Assembly: GCF_028622875.1 (NCBI RefSeq)
Contig: NZ_CP117709.1
Location: 5,583,001 to 5,647,000, forward strand
Length of the DNA stretch: 64,000 nt
Source of the DNA: Streptomyces sp. MMBL 11-1
GTDB taxonomy: Bacteria; Actinomycetota; Actinomycetes; Streptomycetales; Streptomycetaceae
Reading direction: 5' to 3'
Part shown: positions 45,451 to 54,656 of the stretch, piece after piece
Layout: each line of letters starts with the position of its first letter
Numbering within the stretch: position 1 is the first letter of the stretch
Translations under genes and position numbers: made by a program
The notes under the pieces: model-generated
What the model was told of the DNA's origin: nothing
Seen by the model: the letters and a program-made list of their open reading frames with translations, nothing else
Databases searched by the model: none

Positions 45451-45879
45451 ATGCCGGAGAGGCGACAGGTGTCCGGAGGCGGGCGGGTGACGCGGCGTCC
45501 GCTGCGGGTGGTGGAGGTGACGGGTCCCTCGATGGTGCCCACGCTCTACCACGGCGACCTGCTGCTCGTGCAGTACGGGGCGCCCGTGAGCCCCGGTGAC
45601 GTGGTGATCCTGCGGCACCCCTTCCAGCAGGACCTGCTGGTGGTCAAGCGGGCCACCGAGCGGCGGCCCGGCGGCTGGTGGGTGCGGGGCGACAACACCT
45701 TCGCGGGCGGGGACAGCACCGACTACGGGACCGTGCCGGAGGAGCTGGTGCTGGCCCGGGTACGGGCCCGCTACCGGCCCCTGGCGAAGGGTCAGCGGTC
45801 GGTGACGGCGGTGCTGGGCTGGGCGGTCTCCGCGCTGCGGCCGGTGCGCTCGGCCTCCTCGCGCTTGCGGGCCCGGTAG
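45451..45879 (+). CDS. sodX: Nickel-SOD maturation protease SodX (S24/S26 signal peptidase-like)
   Basis: 142 aa from ATG 45451, with GGGAGG upstream; the frame is open 30 codons earlier without support. EVTGPSMVPTL holds the catalytic Ser, and LLVVKRA the Lys of the dyad; WVRGDN and STDYGTV complete the S26 box. It cuts the SodN leader to expose His1. The last 88 nt overlap the convergent CGNR gene, and the C-terminal extension after YRPLAKG is therefore unusual. Confidence 0.93.
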   Translation: MPERRQVSGGGRVTRRPLRVVEVTGPSMVPTLYHGDLLLVQYGAPVSPGDVVILRHPFQQDLLVVKRATERRPGGWWVRGDNTFAGGDSTDYGTVPEELVLARVRARYRPLAKGQRSVTAVLGWAVSALRPVRSASSRLRAR

Positions 45880-46412
45880 GCGGCCACGTTGGCGCGGGTC
45901 GCGCAGCGGTCCGAGCAGTAGCGCCTGGAGCGGTTGGTGGAGGTGTCCAGGTAGGCGTTGCGGCACGGCGCCGCCTCGCACAGGCCGAGGCGGTCCACGC
46001 CGTGCTCGGTGAGGTGGAAGGCCAGGCCCATCGCCGCGATGGCCGCGTAGCCGGCGGTCGCGTTCGACGGGTGGTCGGCCAGGTGCATGTGCCAGTCCGG
46101 CCTGCCGTCCTGGTCGCGTACGTCGTGCCCGGAGATCTGCGGGCTCACCGGGAACTCCAGCAGCAGCGAGTTCAGCAGGTCGACCGCGAGCGTCTCGTCG
46201 CCGCCGTCCGCCGCGTCGAAGACCGCCCGCAGCCGCGCCCGTACGGAACGGAACCGGGTCACGTCCGCGTCCGTCGTCCGCCGCGCCGCCTGCTGATTCG
46301 CTCCGAACAGCTCCCGGACCGCCTCGACGGAGGTGAGGGCGTCCTTGTTGCGGGCCGGCTCCTCGGTGTTGACCAGGCGCACGGCGTAGTCCGAGTAATA
46401 GGCCAGTTCCAC
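45792..46412 (-). CDS. CGNR zinc-finger (ABATE) transcriptional regulator
   Basis: 206 aa. An ABATE-type N-terminal domain (MELAYYSDYAVRLVNTEEP) and a C-terminal zinc finger: CEAAPCRNAYLDTSTNRSRR then YCSDRC, with the four cysteines present (CRNAYLD in place of CGNLFLD). Such proteins are putative stress regulators. It overlaps the sodX end on the opposite strand by 88 nt. A divergent methyltransferase gene lies 98 nt away. Confidence 0.88.
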   Translation of the reverse strand: MELAYYSDYAVRLVNTEEPARNKDALTSVEAVRELFGANQQAARRTTDADVTRFRSVRARLRAVFDAADGGDETLAVDLLNSLLLEFPVSPQISGHDVRDQDGRPDWHMHLADHPSNATAGYAAIAAMGLAFHLTEHGVDRLGLCEAAPCRNAYLDTSTNRSRRYCSDRCATRANVAAYRARKREEAERTGRSAETAQPSTAVTDR

Positions 46413-46510
46413 TTGTAGTCCTTACGGTGTCGGTCTAAAGTCGGGGCATCGGCCAGTGTAATAGTCGATCTGGGTGAACAGGCATTACGAGGTAGAACGT
46501 GGAGGCTGAC

Positions 46511-47272
46511 GTGACGGAGACGGCTACGGGCACCGACTGGCAGTCCTGGCAGGAGAGCTGGGACCGCCAACAGGAGTGGTACATGCCCGACCGCGAGGAG
46601 CGGTTCCGGGTGATGCTGGACATGGTCGAGGCGGTCGTCGGACCGGAACCGCGGGTGCTCGACCTCGCGTGCGGTACGGGAAGTATTACGGACCGGCTCC
46701 TCAAGCGGTTCCCGAACGCCACGAGCACCGGAGTCGATCTCGATCCCGCGCTCCTGGCGATCGCCCGCGGCACCTTCGACGGCGACGACCGGGTCTCCTT
46801 CGTCACCGCCGATCTCAAGGACCCCGACTGGACGGCGCGCCTGCCCCACACCTCGTACGACGCCGTCCTCACCGCCACCGCCCTGCACTGGCTGCACACC
46901 GGTCCGCTCGCCACGCTGTACGGGCAGATCGGCGGCCTTGTCCGGGACGGCGGGGTGTTCATGAACGCCGACCACATGATCGACCCGGCCACGCCCCGCA
47001 TCAACGCCGCCGAACGCGCCCACCGGCACGCCGCGATGGACCGGGCCAAGGCCGCCGGGGCGCTGGACTGGGCCGACTGGTGGGCCGTCGCCGCGAAGGA
47101 CCCCGTCCTGGCCGCGCCCACCGCCGAGCGGTTCGCGATCTACGGCGAGCACGCGGACGGCGACATGCCCTCCGCCGACTGGCACGCCCGCACCCTGCTG
47201 GCCTCCGGCTTCGGTGAGGCCCGCGCGGTCTGGGCGTCCCCCTCGGACACCCTGGTCCTCGCCGTGAAGTAG
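46511..47272 (+). CDS. SAM-dependent class I methyltransferase
   Basis: 253 aa from GTG 46511, chosen because GGAGG lies 6 nt upstream; GTG 46499 would include that site. Motif I VLDLACGTGSITDRLL, an acidic VDLD after strand 2, and ATALHWL after strand 4 identify a small-molecule methyltransferase of the UbiE/trans-aconitate type. No substrate is implied by the neighbours. Confidence 0.87.
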   Translation: MTETATGTDWQSWQESWDRQQEWYMPDREERFRVMLDMVEAVVGPEPRVLDLACGTGSITDRLLKRFPNATSTGVDLDPALLAIARGTFDGDDRVSFVTADLKDPDWTARLPHTSYDAVLTATALHWLHTGPLATLYGQIGGLVRDGGVFMNADHMIDPATPRINAAERAHRHAAMDRAKAAGALDWADWWAVAAKDPVLAAPTAERFAIYGEHADGDMPSADWHARTLLASGFGEARAVWASPSDTLVLAVK

Positions 47273-47311
47273 GCGCCCGCGAACGGCGGCAGCCGTACAG
47301 GGGCGAGACGA

Positions 47312-47344
47312 GGGGCGGTACGGGCGTCGGGCCCGTACCGCCCC
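47312..47344 (+). terminator. Intrinsic terminator after the methyltransferase gene
   Basis: 14-bp perfect arms (47312-47325, 47331-47344) and a T-run (47346-47350). This is one of the few classical terminators with a U-tract in the window. Confidence 0.93.
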
Positions 47345-47472
47345 CTTTTTCTTGTCGCCGCCCGCAACCTCCGCACGCCCCCGGCGCACTGGAAGGGTGA
47401 GACGGTCCGCCTCCGCGGGCCGGGAGCGGGAAGAGAAGGGGGCGGGAATGCGGATTCCGGAGAGGGGCCCGG

Positions 47473-47961
47473 ATGCGGGCCGATGACGACGCCGCACTGC
47501 ACGACTTCGTGGAGGGCAGACGTACCGCGCTGTTCCGCAGCGCCTACCTGCTCTGTGGCGACCGGCACGAGGCCGAGGACCTCGTCCAGAGCACCCTGGT
47601 CAAGGTCGTCCTCGGCGGCCGGCGGCACGGACGGCTCGACAACATCGAGGCGTACGCCCGTAAGACGCTGGTCAACACGTTCATCGCGAGCCGGCGGCGG
47701 TTCTGGCGGCGGGAGCGGGCGTACGGCGAACTGCCCGACCGCCCGGGGAGCGCGGCCGACACGGACACCGGCCTGGTCGTCAGAGAGGCGCTCGCCCGGC
47801 TCACGGTCAGGCAGCGGGCGGTGCTGGTGCTCCGCTACTGGGAGGACCTGAGCGTGGAGGCCACGGCCGAGGCGCTCGGGATGCGGACGAACACGGTCAA
47901 GAGCCACACGGCTCGGGGCCTGGCGGCGCTGCGCGCCGGGATGGCGGAGGAATTGGTATGA
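47473..47961 (+). CDS. SigE-family ECF sigma factor
   Basis: 162 aa. Region 2 (FRSAYLLCGDRHEAEDLVQ, TLVNTFIASRRRFWRRE) and region 4 (LTVRQRAVLVLRYWEDLS, LGMRTNTVKSHTARGL) are complete. It belongs to the actinobacterial SigE (SACE/SigE70 Streptomyces-type, ECF41-like in size) group that is usually coupled to a membrane protein. Its stop overlaps the start of the next gene (ATGA). Confidence 0.9.
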   Translation: MRADDDAALHDFVEGRRTALFRSAYLLCGDRHEAEDLVQSTLVKVVLGGRRHGRLDNIEAYARKTLVNTFIASRRRFWRRERAYGELPDRPGSAADTDTGLVVREALARLTVRQRAVLVLRYWEDLSVEATAEALGMRTNTVKSHTARGLAALRAGMAEELV

Positions 47962-48764
47962 ACGACGTCCGTGAACTGCTCGACCGGGCCGCCGAGGGAG
48001 CGGGGAAGCCCGCGTTCTCCGCCGGGGCCGTGTACGCGAAGGCCGCCCGGATCCGCAGGCGCCGCCGCGCCGCCGCCTCCGCCGCCGTCCTCGCGGTGGT
48101 CGCCGCCGGGGCGTTCGCCCTGCCCCGGACGGGCGGCGACGAGGACCCCGCGCGCACCTCGGTGGCGTCGGCCGGGCCGTCCGCCTCCCCGACGTCGTCG
48201 GCCTCGGCTTCGTCTTCCGCGTCGGCCAGGGCCGAACGGCTGGCCGCGCTCCTGCCCGCGGACGTGGGGGAGATCGAAGCGGTCTCGCTCGCCGTGCTCA
48301 TCAAGAAGGCGACGCCCGAACAGGCGCGGACCACCTACCTCGGTCCGCTGGACGGGCACTACGCGTTCCGCCGGGACGGCGGTGTGGGCTACCTGGTGCT
48401 CACCCTGGAGGACCGGGAGGCGGTGGAGAAGAAGATGGGCCGCCCGGCCGATCCGGACGAGGACCTCTGCGTCCTGGTGGACCGGGAGCCGTCCCGCTCG
48501 GACTGTGAGCGGGAGGTGCTTCCCGACGGCCGGACCCTGACGACGTGGCACGACACGATGGACGTCGAGGGTGAGGACAGCGTCGGCTGGGGGCCCGAGC
48601 TGGTCGGCCGGCTCAACCAGCGGGACGGCTCGCAGCTCCTCGTACGCTCCAGCACCGGCTTCGAGGGTTCCGGCACCCAGGGACCGCTGCTGCCGGAGCC
48701 TCCGCTCTCCCGCCAGCAGGTGAAGGAGCTGCTCACCGGCACCGAGGTGCTGCCGAAGGGCTGA
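47958..48764 (+). CDS. Single-pass membrane protein coupled to the ECF sigma factor
   Basis: 268 aa. A short cytoplasmic part ([20 protein letters not shown]), basic RRRRR stretch, one membrane helix ([18 protein letters not shown]), then a Ser/Ala linker and an extracellular domain with two cysteines ([15 protein letters not shown]). There is no zinc-binding HxxxCxxC anti-sigma motif. The overlap with the sigma gene suggests it regulates the sigma factor or senses its signal. No known family is claimed. Confidence 0.78.
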   Translation: MNDVRELLDRAAEGAGKPAFSAGAVYAKAARIRRRRRAAASAAVLAVVAAGAFALPRTGGDEDPARTSVASAGPSASPTSSASASSSASARAERLAALLPADVGEIEAVSLAVLIKKATPEQARTTYLGPLDGHYAFRRDGGVGYLVLTLEDREAVEKKMGRPADPDEDLCVLVDREPSRSDCEREVLPDGRTLTTWHDTMDVEGEDSVGWGPELVGRLNQRDGSQLLVRSSTGFEGSGTQGPLLPEPPLSRQQVKELLTGTEVLPKG

Positions 48765-48801
48765 GGGCGCGGGGGAGCACACCGGGCGCGGCCCGGAAGC
48801 G

Positions 48802-48844
48802 CGGGAGGGCGGTGCGGACCGTGGTCGTCCGTACCGCCCTCCCG
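48802..48844. terminator. Bidirectional terminator before the ABC transporter genes
   Basis: 12-bp perfect arms (48802-48813, 48833-48844) with an inner GCGGAC/GTCCGT stem, between convergent genes. Confidence 0.85.
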
Positions 48845-48863
48845 TGTGCGACGGGGCCCCGCC

Positions 48864-49628
48864 CTACAGCACCTTGGACAGGAACGACTTCGTCCGGTCG
48901 TGCTGCGGGTCGGTCAGCACGTCGCGCGGGTGGCCCGACTCGACCACCACGCCGTCGTCCATGAAGACCAGCGCGTCGCCCACCTCGCGGGCGAAGCCCA
49001 TCTCGTGGGTGACGACGATCATTGTCATGCCGTCCTCGGCCAGGCCGCGCATGACGTCGAGGACGTCGCCGACCAGCTCCGGGTCGAGCGCGGACGTCGG
49101 CTCGTCGAAGAGCATCAGCTTCGGCTCCATCGCCAGCGCACGGGCGATGGCCACCCGCTGCTGCTGCCCGCCGGAGAGCTGGGTGGGATAGTTCCCCGCC
49201 TTGTCGGAGAGGCCCACCCGGTCCAGCAGCTTCTCGGCGCGGGCCCGGGCCACGGCCTTGGCCTCGCCCTTGACCTGGACCGGTGCCTCCATGACGTTCT
49301 CGATGGCCGTCATGTGCGGGAAGAGGTTGAAGCGCTGGAACACCATGCCGATGTCCCGGCGCTGGAGGGCGACCTCGCTGTCCCGCAGCTCGTAGAGCTT
49401 GTCGCCCTTCTGCCGGTAGCCGACCAGTTCGCCGTCGACCGAGAGCCGGCCGGCGTTGATCTTCTCCAGGTGGTTGATGCACCGCAGGAAGGTCGACTTG
49501 CCGGAGCCGGACGGGCCGATGAGGCAGAACACCTCACGCGGGGCGACCTCCAGGTCGATGCCCTTGAGGATGTGGGCGGCGCCGAAGGACTTGTGGACGC
49601 CCTCGGCCTTCACCATGGGGGTGGTCAT
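48864..49628 (-). CDS. Polar amino-acid ABC transporter ATP-binding protein
   Basis: 254 aa from ATG 49628. Walker [11 protein letters not shown]-loop, signature [15 protein letters not shown], Walker B LMLFDEP and H-loop [11 protein letters not shown] are all present; the whole matches GlnQ-type subunits. Its start overlaps the permease stop by four bases. It powers import of a polar amino acid, probably glutamate or glutamine. Confidence 0.94.
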   Translation of the reverse strand: MTTPMVKAEGVHKSFGAAHILKGIDLEVAPREVFCLIGPSGSGKSTFLRCINHLEKINAGRLSVDGELVGYRQKGDKLYELRDSEVALQRRDIGMVFQRFNLFPHMTAIENVMEAPVQVKGEAKAVARARAEKLLDRVGLSDKAGNYPTQLSGGQQQRVAIARALAMEPKLMLFDEPTSALDPELVGDVLDVMRGLAEDGMTMIVVTHEMGFAREVGDALVFMDDGVVVESGHPRDVLTDPQHDRTKSFLSKVL

Positions 49629-50593
49629 GCGGAGACACCTCCGGAGGGCCGGTTGCTGAACGCGGCGAGGTTGACCTTGACGCGCTGCAACGGCGTGAGC
49701 GGCAGCGAGCGCAGCGAACCGCGGGCGAAGCGGCGCTCCAGGTAGTACTGGCCGACGCTGAACACGCTGGTCATGACGATGTACCAGATGGACGCGACGA
49801 ACAGCATCTCCATCACCGCGTACGACGTGGAGCCGATCTGCGAGGTGGAGCGGAGCAGTTCGTTGTACGTGACGGCGTAGACGAGCGACGAGGTCTTCAG
49901 CATGTTGATGAACTCGTTGCCGGTCGGCGGGATGATCACGCGCAGCGCCTGCGGGAGGACCACGCGGCGCATGGTCTTGCCCTGGGTCATGCCCAGCGCG
50001 TGCGAGGCCTCGGTCTGGCCCTCGTCGACCGACTGGATGCCGGCCCGGCAGATCTCCGCCATGTAGGCGGCCTCGTTCAGCGCGAGCCCCAGCAGGGCGC
50101 ACATGAACGGGGTCATGACGTCCGTCATCTCGTCCTTGTAGATGAACGGGATGTTCAGGACCGGGAAGATCAGCGCCAGGTTGAACCAGAGCAGCAGCTG
50201 TACGTAGACCGGGGTGCCGCGGAAGAACCAGATGTACAGCCAGGCCACCCAGCTGGTGACCGGGTTCTTCGACAACCGCATCACGGCCAGTACGACGCCG
50301 AGGATCACGCCGAGCACCATCGCGAGGACGCTGATCAGCAGAGTGCGACCCGCACCGGCGACGACCGTGCTGTCGAACAGCTTGTCGCCCACGGCGTGCC
50401 ACTGGATGTTGCCCTGCGAGAAGGCGTACCCGAGGGCGACGAGGAGGCCGATGACCACGACGCCGCTGATCCAGCGGCCGGCGTGGCGGACCGGGATGGC
50501 CTTGATGTTCTCCGGGGCCGGGGTGGCGCCCTTGGAGACGGACACCGGGCCGGCCGGTGAACCGGCGGGTGTCTTGTCGAACTTGTCAGTCAT
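49625..50593 (-). CDS. Polar amino-acid ABC transporter permease
   Basis: 322 aa. A long polar N-terminus (about 45 residues) precedes five or six helices. [17 protein letters not shown] and [20 protein letters not shown] (the His/Glu/Gln permease EAA region) identify the HisM/GlnP family. Only one permease is encoded, so it probably works as a homodimer. 28 nt downstream of the binding-protein gene. Confidence 0.93.
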   Translation of the reverse strand: MTDKFDKTPAGSPAGPVSVSKGATPAPENIKAIPVRHAGRWISGVVVIGLLVALGYAFSQGNIQWHAVGDKLFDSTVVAGAGRTLLISVLAMVLGVILGVVLAVMRLSKNPVTSWVAWLYIWFFRGTPVYVQLLLWFNLALIFPVLNIPFIYKDEMTDVMTPFMCALLGLALNEAAYMAEICRAGIQSVDEGQTEASHALGMTQGKTMRRVVLPQALRVIIPPTGNEFINMLKTSSLVYAVTYNELLRSTSQIGSTSYAVMEMLFVASIWYIVMTSVFSVGQYYLERRFARGSLRSLPLTPLQRVKVNLAAFSNRPSGGVSA

Positions 50594-50621
50594 GGTGACT
50601 GCCCTTCAGTGGAGCGTCCGG

Positions 50622-51584
50622 TCACTTGCCGCCGTTGATGGCGGCCTTGTCGATCGCTCCGGTGCCGGCGCCCCACTTGTCGAGCACCTTCTGGTACGAA
50701 CCGTCGGCGATGATCGCGTCGACGGCCTCCTTCAGGGCGTCGCGCAGCCCGGTGTTGTCCTTCTTGACGGCGATGCCGAACGGGCCGGCGTCGATCTGCT
50801 CGCCCACGACCTCGAACGCCTTGCCGCCGTCGGCCTTGCGGGCCAGGTCGACCGCGACCGGGTAGTCGTTGACGCCGGCGACCGCACCGCCGGACTTGAC
50901 CCGGGTCTGCGCCTCGGTGTCGTTCTCGAACGACTCGATCTTGATGGCCTTCTCGCCGGCCTCCGTACAGGCCTTCGACTGCGTCTTGAGGGCCTTCTCG
51001 TACGTGGTGCCGCGCTGCACGGCCGCGGCCTTCCCGCAGAGGTCCTCGATGGACTTGATGTTCTGCGGGTTGCCCTTCTTCGTGTACACGGCGGTGCCGG
51101 CGAGGAAGTAGTCGACGAAGTCGACGCCCTCGCCCAGCTTCTTGCCCGACTCGTCCAGGCCCTCCTGGCGCTGCTTGTTGTCCGTGATCGACGACATCGC
51201 GATGTCGTGACGCCCACTGTTCAGGGCGGTGATCAGGCCGTCGAAGGAACCGGAGGTGAACTCGAACTTCACCCCGAGCTGCTTGCCGAGGGCTGCGGCC
51301 AGATCGGGGTCGACCCCCACGATCTTTCCGTTCTCGACGGACTCCATCGGGGCGTATTCGGCATTCGTGCCAACCTTGATCACACCGGACTTCTGGTACT
51401 TCTCCGGCAGCTTCGAGAAGAGCGGCGCGCCGCTCTTGGTCTCCTTGCCGCTGCCCCCCTCCTGGGAGGAGCTGTCGGTCTGGTCGCCACAGGCGGTGAG
51501 CAGCAGGGAGCCGGCGACCGCGATGGCGCCGATCGCCGCAATCCGGGACTTGGCGGTCGTACGACGCGTGGTGCTTGCGGTCAT
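50622..51584 (-). CDS. Amino-acid-binding lipoprotein (family 3 solute-binding protein)
   Basis: 320 aa from ATG 51584. Lipoprotein signal with LLLTACGDQ (lipobox). Family 3 fold: GVIKVGTNAEYAPMES near the start, GVDPDLAAALGKQLGVKFEF next and DAGPFGIAVKKDN in lobe 2. It captures a polar amino acid outside the cell for the permease encoded next. First gene of the transporter operon. Confidence 0.94.
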   Translation of the reverse strand: MTASTTRRTTAKSRIAAIGAIAVAGSLLLTACGDQTDSSSQEGGSGKETKSGAPLFSKLPEKYQKSGVIKVGTNAEYAPMESVENGKIVGVDPDLAAALGKQLGVKFEFTSGSFDGLITALNSGRHDIAMSSITDNKQRQEGLDESGKKLGEGVDFVDYFLAGTAVYTKKGNPQNIKSIEDLCGKAAAVQRGTTYEKALKTQSKACTEAGEKAIKIESFENDTEAQTRVKSGGAVAGVNDYPVAVDLARKADGGKAFEVVGEQIDAGPFGIAVKKDNTGLRDALKEAVDAIIADGSYQKVLDKWGAGTGAIDKAAINGGK

Positions 51585-52111
51585 GTCGGGATCCTCCGGC
51601 AGGTGAGGGTGAGGTGCTGGTGGGCGGCTTGGCACGCACCTTCGAGTGTCGCCACCTTGTGTGATGACGGCATCCTGCCATTTGGACTGGCCCATTCAGG
51701 GGTCCCGCCATGTCAAAATCGGATAACGGGCGACCCCCGAACATCAACGGCCGGTCCGCGAGGACCGGACCATCTGTGGGCATTCATTCCCTCTGCCGGA
51801 GAATCTTCGGCATGTCTCGGCCAGTGGACGGCATTTATGCCGGTTTGCCGACTTGTCCAGATATTCGACTATGAGTCACGTCACCGCGTTGTTATGGACT
51901 CGTCCGTAACACCGTTCGTCCGGTAAGAAAGACGTTTACACCCCTCATCCGGGGCTCAGGGCGCGTGTGCGGCGCGCCCGCGCGTACGTACCACCCATCC
52001 CCGCCGGGACGGGCCGACCGCCCGGTGCGGGGCGCGTACGCGGTGCCCGCCCACCTCTCCTCAACCAGGAGTGGCCACCCTCAAACGATGAAGACTTAAG
52101 GGGTCAACACC
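51585..52111. other. Intergenic region between the divergent ABC operon and malic enzyme gene
   Basis: 527 nt with lower G+C from 51650 to 51930, as expected for two divergent promoters. An AACCAGGAG block (52058-52066) and a TAAGGGG ribosome-binding site (52097-52103) lead into the malic enzyme. I found no gene, hairpin or known operator here. Confidence 0.5.
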
Positions 52112-53353
52112 ATGGCAGCGGAGATCGTCAATCCTCGCAGCGACAGCACCACCGACAGCGGCATCCAGCGCACGAGCGCAGCGGACACCGGGGCCGACGA
52201 GCCCTTCGACGCGGCCTTCGCCCTCCATCGGGGCGGGAAGATGGCCGTGCAGTCCACCGTCCCGATCCGGGACAAGGACGACCTTTCCCTGGCGTACACG
52301 CCCGGCGTGGCGAAGGTGTGCAGCGCCATCGCCGACAACCCCGAACTCGTCCACGACTACACCTGGAAGTCGCAGGTCGTGGCCGTCGTGACGGACGGCA
52401 CCGCCGTGCTCGGCCTCGGCGACATCGGGCCCGAGGCGTCCCTCCCCGTCATGGAGGGCAAGGCCATTCTCTTCAAGCAGTTCGGCGGCGTCGACGCGGT
52501 GCCGATCGCGCTCGCGACCACCGACGCCGACGAGATCGTCGACACCGTCGTCCGGCTCGCCCCCTCGTTCGGCGGGGTGAACCTGGAGGACATCTCGGCG
52601 CCCCGGTGCTTCGAGATCGAGCGCAAGCTCCAGGAGCGCCTGGACATCCCGGTCTTCCACGACGACCAGCACGGCACCGCGGTCGTCACCCTCGCCGCCC
52701 TGCGCAACGCCGCGAAGCTCTCCGGGCGGACGCTCGGCGATCTGCGCGGCGTCATCTCCGGCGCCGGCGCGGCGGGCGTGGCCATCGCCAAGTTCCTGCT
52801 GGAGGCCGGGATCGGCGACATCGCCGTGGCCGACCGCAAGGGCATCGTCAGCCGCGACCGCGACGACCTCACCGAGGTCAAGCGCGAGCTGGCGGAGCTG
52901 ACCAACCGGGCCGGCCTGACCGGTTCGCTGGAGCAGGCGCTCGCCGGCGCGGACGTCTTCATCGGCGTCTCCGGCGGTACGGTCCCGGAGGCGGCGGTGG
53001 CCTCGATGGCCCCCGGCGCGTACGTCTTCGCGATGGCCAACCCGAACCCGGAGGTCCACCCGGAGGTCGCGCACAAGTACGCGGCGGTCGTGGCGACCGG
53101 GCGGTCCGACTTCCCGAACCAGATCAACAACGTGCTGGCGTTCCCGGGCATCTTCGCGGGCGCGCTCCAGGTCCGGGCCTCCCGGATCACCGAGGGCATG
53201 AAGATCGCCGCGGCGACCGCGTTGGCCGACGTGGTCGGCGACGAGCTGGCGGCGGACTACGTGATCCCGTCGCCGTTCGACGAGCGGGTCGCCCCGGCGG
53301 TCACCGCGGCGGTGGCGGCGGCGGCCCGTGCGGAGGGTGTGGCCCGGCGCTGA
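52112..53353 (+). CDS. Malic enzyme (malate oxidoreductase, decarboxylating)
   Basis: 413 aa. [12 protein letters not shown], the catalytic Tyr region, is followed by [26 protein letters not shown], which carries the metal-binding and NAD-type residues. [11 protein letters not shown] binds the divalent metal, and [19 protein letters not shown] is the NAD(P) fold. It turns malate into pyruvate and CO2. Streptomyces has NAD- and NADP-dependent forms; the length and motifs fit the short bacterial type, but coenzyme choice cannot be fixed here. Confidence 0.94.
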   Translation: MAAEIVNPRSDSTTDSGIQRTSAADTGADEPFDAAFALHRGGKMAVQSTVPIRDKDDLSLAYTPGVAKVCSAIADNPELVHDYTWKSQVVAVVTDGTAVLGLGDIGPEASLPVMEGKAILFKQFGGVDAVPIALATTDADEIVDTVVRLAPSFGGVNLEDISAPRCFEIERKLQERLDIPVFHDDQHGTAVVTLAALRNAAKLSGRTLGDLRGVISGAGAAGVAIAKFLLEAGIGDIAVADRKGIVSRDRDDLTEVKRELAELTNRAGLTGSLEQALAGADVFIGVSGGTVPEAAVASMAPGAYVFAMANPNPEVHPEVAHKYAAVVATGRSDFPNQINNVLAFPGIFAGALQVRASRITEGMKIAAATALADVVGDELAADYVIPSPFDERVAPAVTAAVAAAARAEGVARR

Positions 53354-53374
53354 TGTCGCGTTGAGCGGTTGTGG

Positions 53375-53410
53375 GTGGGCGGGGCCTGCAGGTGTACGGG
53401 CCCCGCCCAC
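53375..53410 (+). terminator. Hairpin after the malic enzyme gene
   Basis: 12-bp perfect arms (53375-53386, 53399-53410). Confidence 0.85.
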
Positions 53411-53440
53411 CTTTGCCCCGGGGGCTCCGCCCCCAGACCC

Positions 53441-53518
53441 CCGCTGCTCAATCGCCGCAGGGGCTTGATCGGTGCGGCCTCCCGCTGCTCAATCGCCGCA
53501 GAGGCTTGATTGGTGCGG
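53441..53518. repeat. Two copies of a 37-bp direct repeat
   Basis: Copies at 53441-53477 and 53482-53518 agree at 35 of 37 positions (core GCTCAATCGCCGCAG, then GGCTTGAT). TCAA and TTGA flank the core as in small intergenic palindromic repeats common in Streptomyces. Confidence 0.85.
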
Positions 53519-53631
53519 GCCCCGCCGGGCAAGCGCGAGAGGGGCTCGATGGCGCGCGGGTCCACCCCGGTTGGTGCGCGTCACACACGCAGGCGGTTAC
53601 GCGGTCGCCCCGCCCCGCCTATCGTCGAGCC

Positions 53632-54600
53632 ATGTTCGCCGCCTACGCAGCCCGCATCGATCCCGATCATCCCCTCGACGGTCTGGAGCTGGGTGACCGC
53701 CCGGCCCCCGAGGCGCGTCCCGGGTGGACCACCGTCACCGTCCGGGCCGCCTCCCTCAACCACCACGACCTCTGGTCCCTGCGGGGCGTGGGCCTGCCGC
53801 AGGACCGGCTGCCGATGATCCTGGGCTGCGACGCGGCCGGCGTCGACCAGGACGGCAACGAGGTCGTCCTGCACTCCGTCATCGGGCAGTCGGGGCACGG
53901 CGTCGGGCCGAAGGAGCCGCGCTCCATCCTCACCGAGCGCTACCAGGGCACCTTCGCCGAGCAGGTCACCGTACCCACCTGGAACGTCCTGCCCAAGCCG
54001 AAGGAGCTCAGCTTCGAGGAGGCCGCCTGCCTGCCGACCGCCTGGCTCACCGCGTACCGGATGCTGTTCACCAACGCCGGGGTCCGGCCCGGCGACTCCG
54101 TGCTCGTCCAGGGCGCCGGCGGCGGGGTCGCCACCGCCGCGATCGTGCTCGGGAAGGCCGCCGGGCTGCGGGTCTTCGCCACCAGCCGGGACAAGGCCAA
54201 GCGTGAGCGGGCGGTCGAACTCGGCGCGTCGGAGGCGTACGAGCCCGGCGCCCGGCTGCCCCAGCGGGTGGACGCGGTCATCGAGACCGTGGGAGCCGCC
54301 ACCTGGTCCCACTCCGTGAAGTCGCTGCGGCCCGGAGGCACCCTCGTCATCTCCGGGGCCACCAGCGGCGACCGGCCCGCCCACGCCGAGCTGACCCGGA
54401 TCTTCTTCCTGGAACTGAAGGTCGTCGGCTCCACCATGGGGTCCAAGGACGAGCTGGAGGACCTGCTCGCGTTCTGCGCGACCACCGGGGTGCGGCCGGT
54501 CATCGACGAGGTGCTGCCGCTGGACCGGGCCCGGGAAGGGTTCCGGCGACTGGAGTCGGGCGACCTCTTCGGGAAGATCGTGCTGAACCCCACCACCTGA
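53632..54600 (+). CDS. Quinone-oxidoreductase-like medium-chain dehydrogenase (MDR)
   Basis: 322 aa from ATG 53632. GroES-like N-terminal domain (SLNHHDLWSLRGVGLP, GCDAAGVD) and NAD(P)-binding VLVQGAGGGVATAAIVLGKA. The zinc-ligand cysteines of alcohol dehydrogenases are absent, so it is a QOR-type reductase using NADPH rather than a zinc alcohol dehydrogenase. Single gene with its own promoter. Confidence 0.88.
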   Translation: MFAAYAARIDPDHPLDGLELGDRPAPEARPGWTTVTVRAASLNHHDLWSLRGVGLPQDRLPMILGCDAAGVDQDGNEVVLHSVIGQSGHGVGPKEPRSILTERYQGTFAEQVTVPTWNVLPKPKELSFEEAACLPTAWLTAYRMLFTNAGVRPGDSVLVQGAGGGVATAAIVLGKAAGLRVFATSRDKAKRERAVELGASEAYEPGARLPQRVDAVIETVGAATWSHSVKSLRPGGTLVISGATSGDRPAHAELTRIFFLELKVVGSTMGSKDELEDLLAFCATTGVRPVIDEVLPLDRAREGFRRLESGDLFGKIVLNPTT

Positions 54601-54656
54601 GAGCGTCCGGCACCGCACCCTTGATGGATCGTCAGCTCTCCTGATGTGCTCGGCCC

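Noticed and set aside
46431..46442. CGGTCTAAAGTC as a further DasR site
   Set aside because: Only one half resembles the dre core; the other half is poor, and the neighbouring genes have no aminosugar role.
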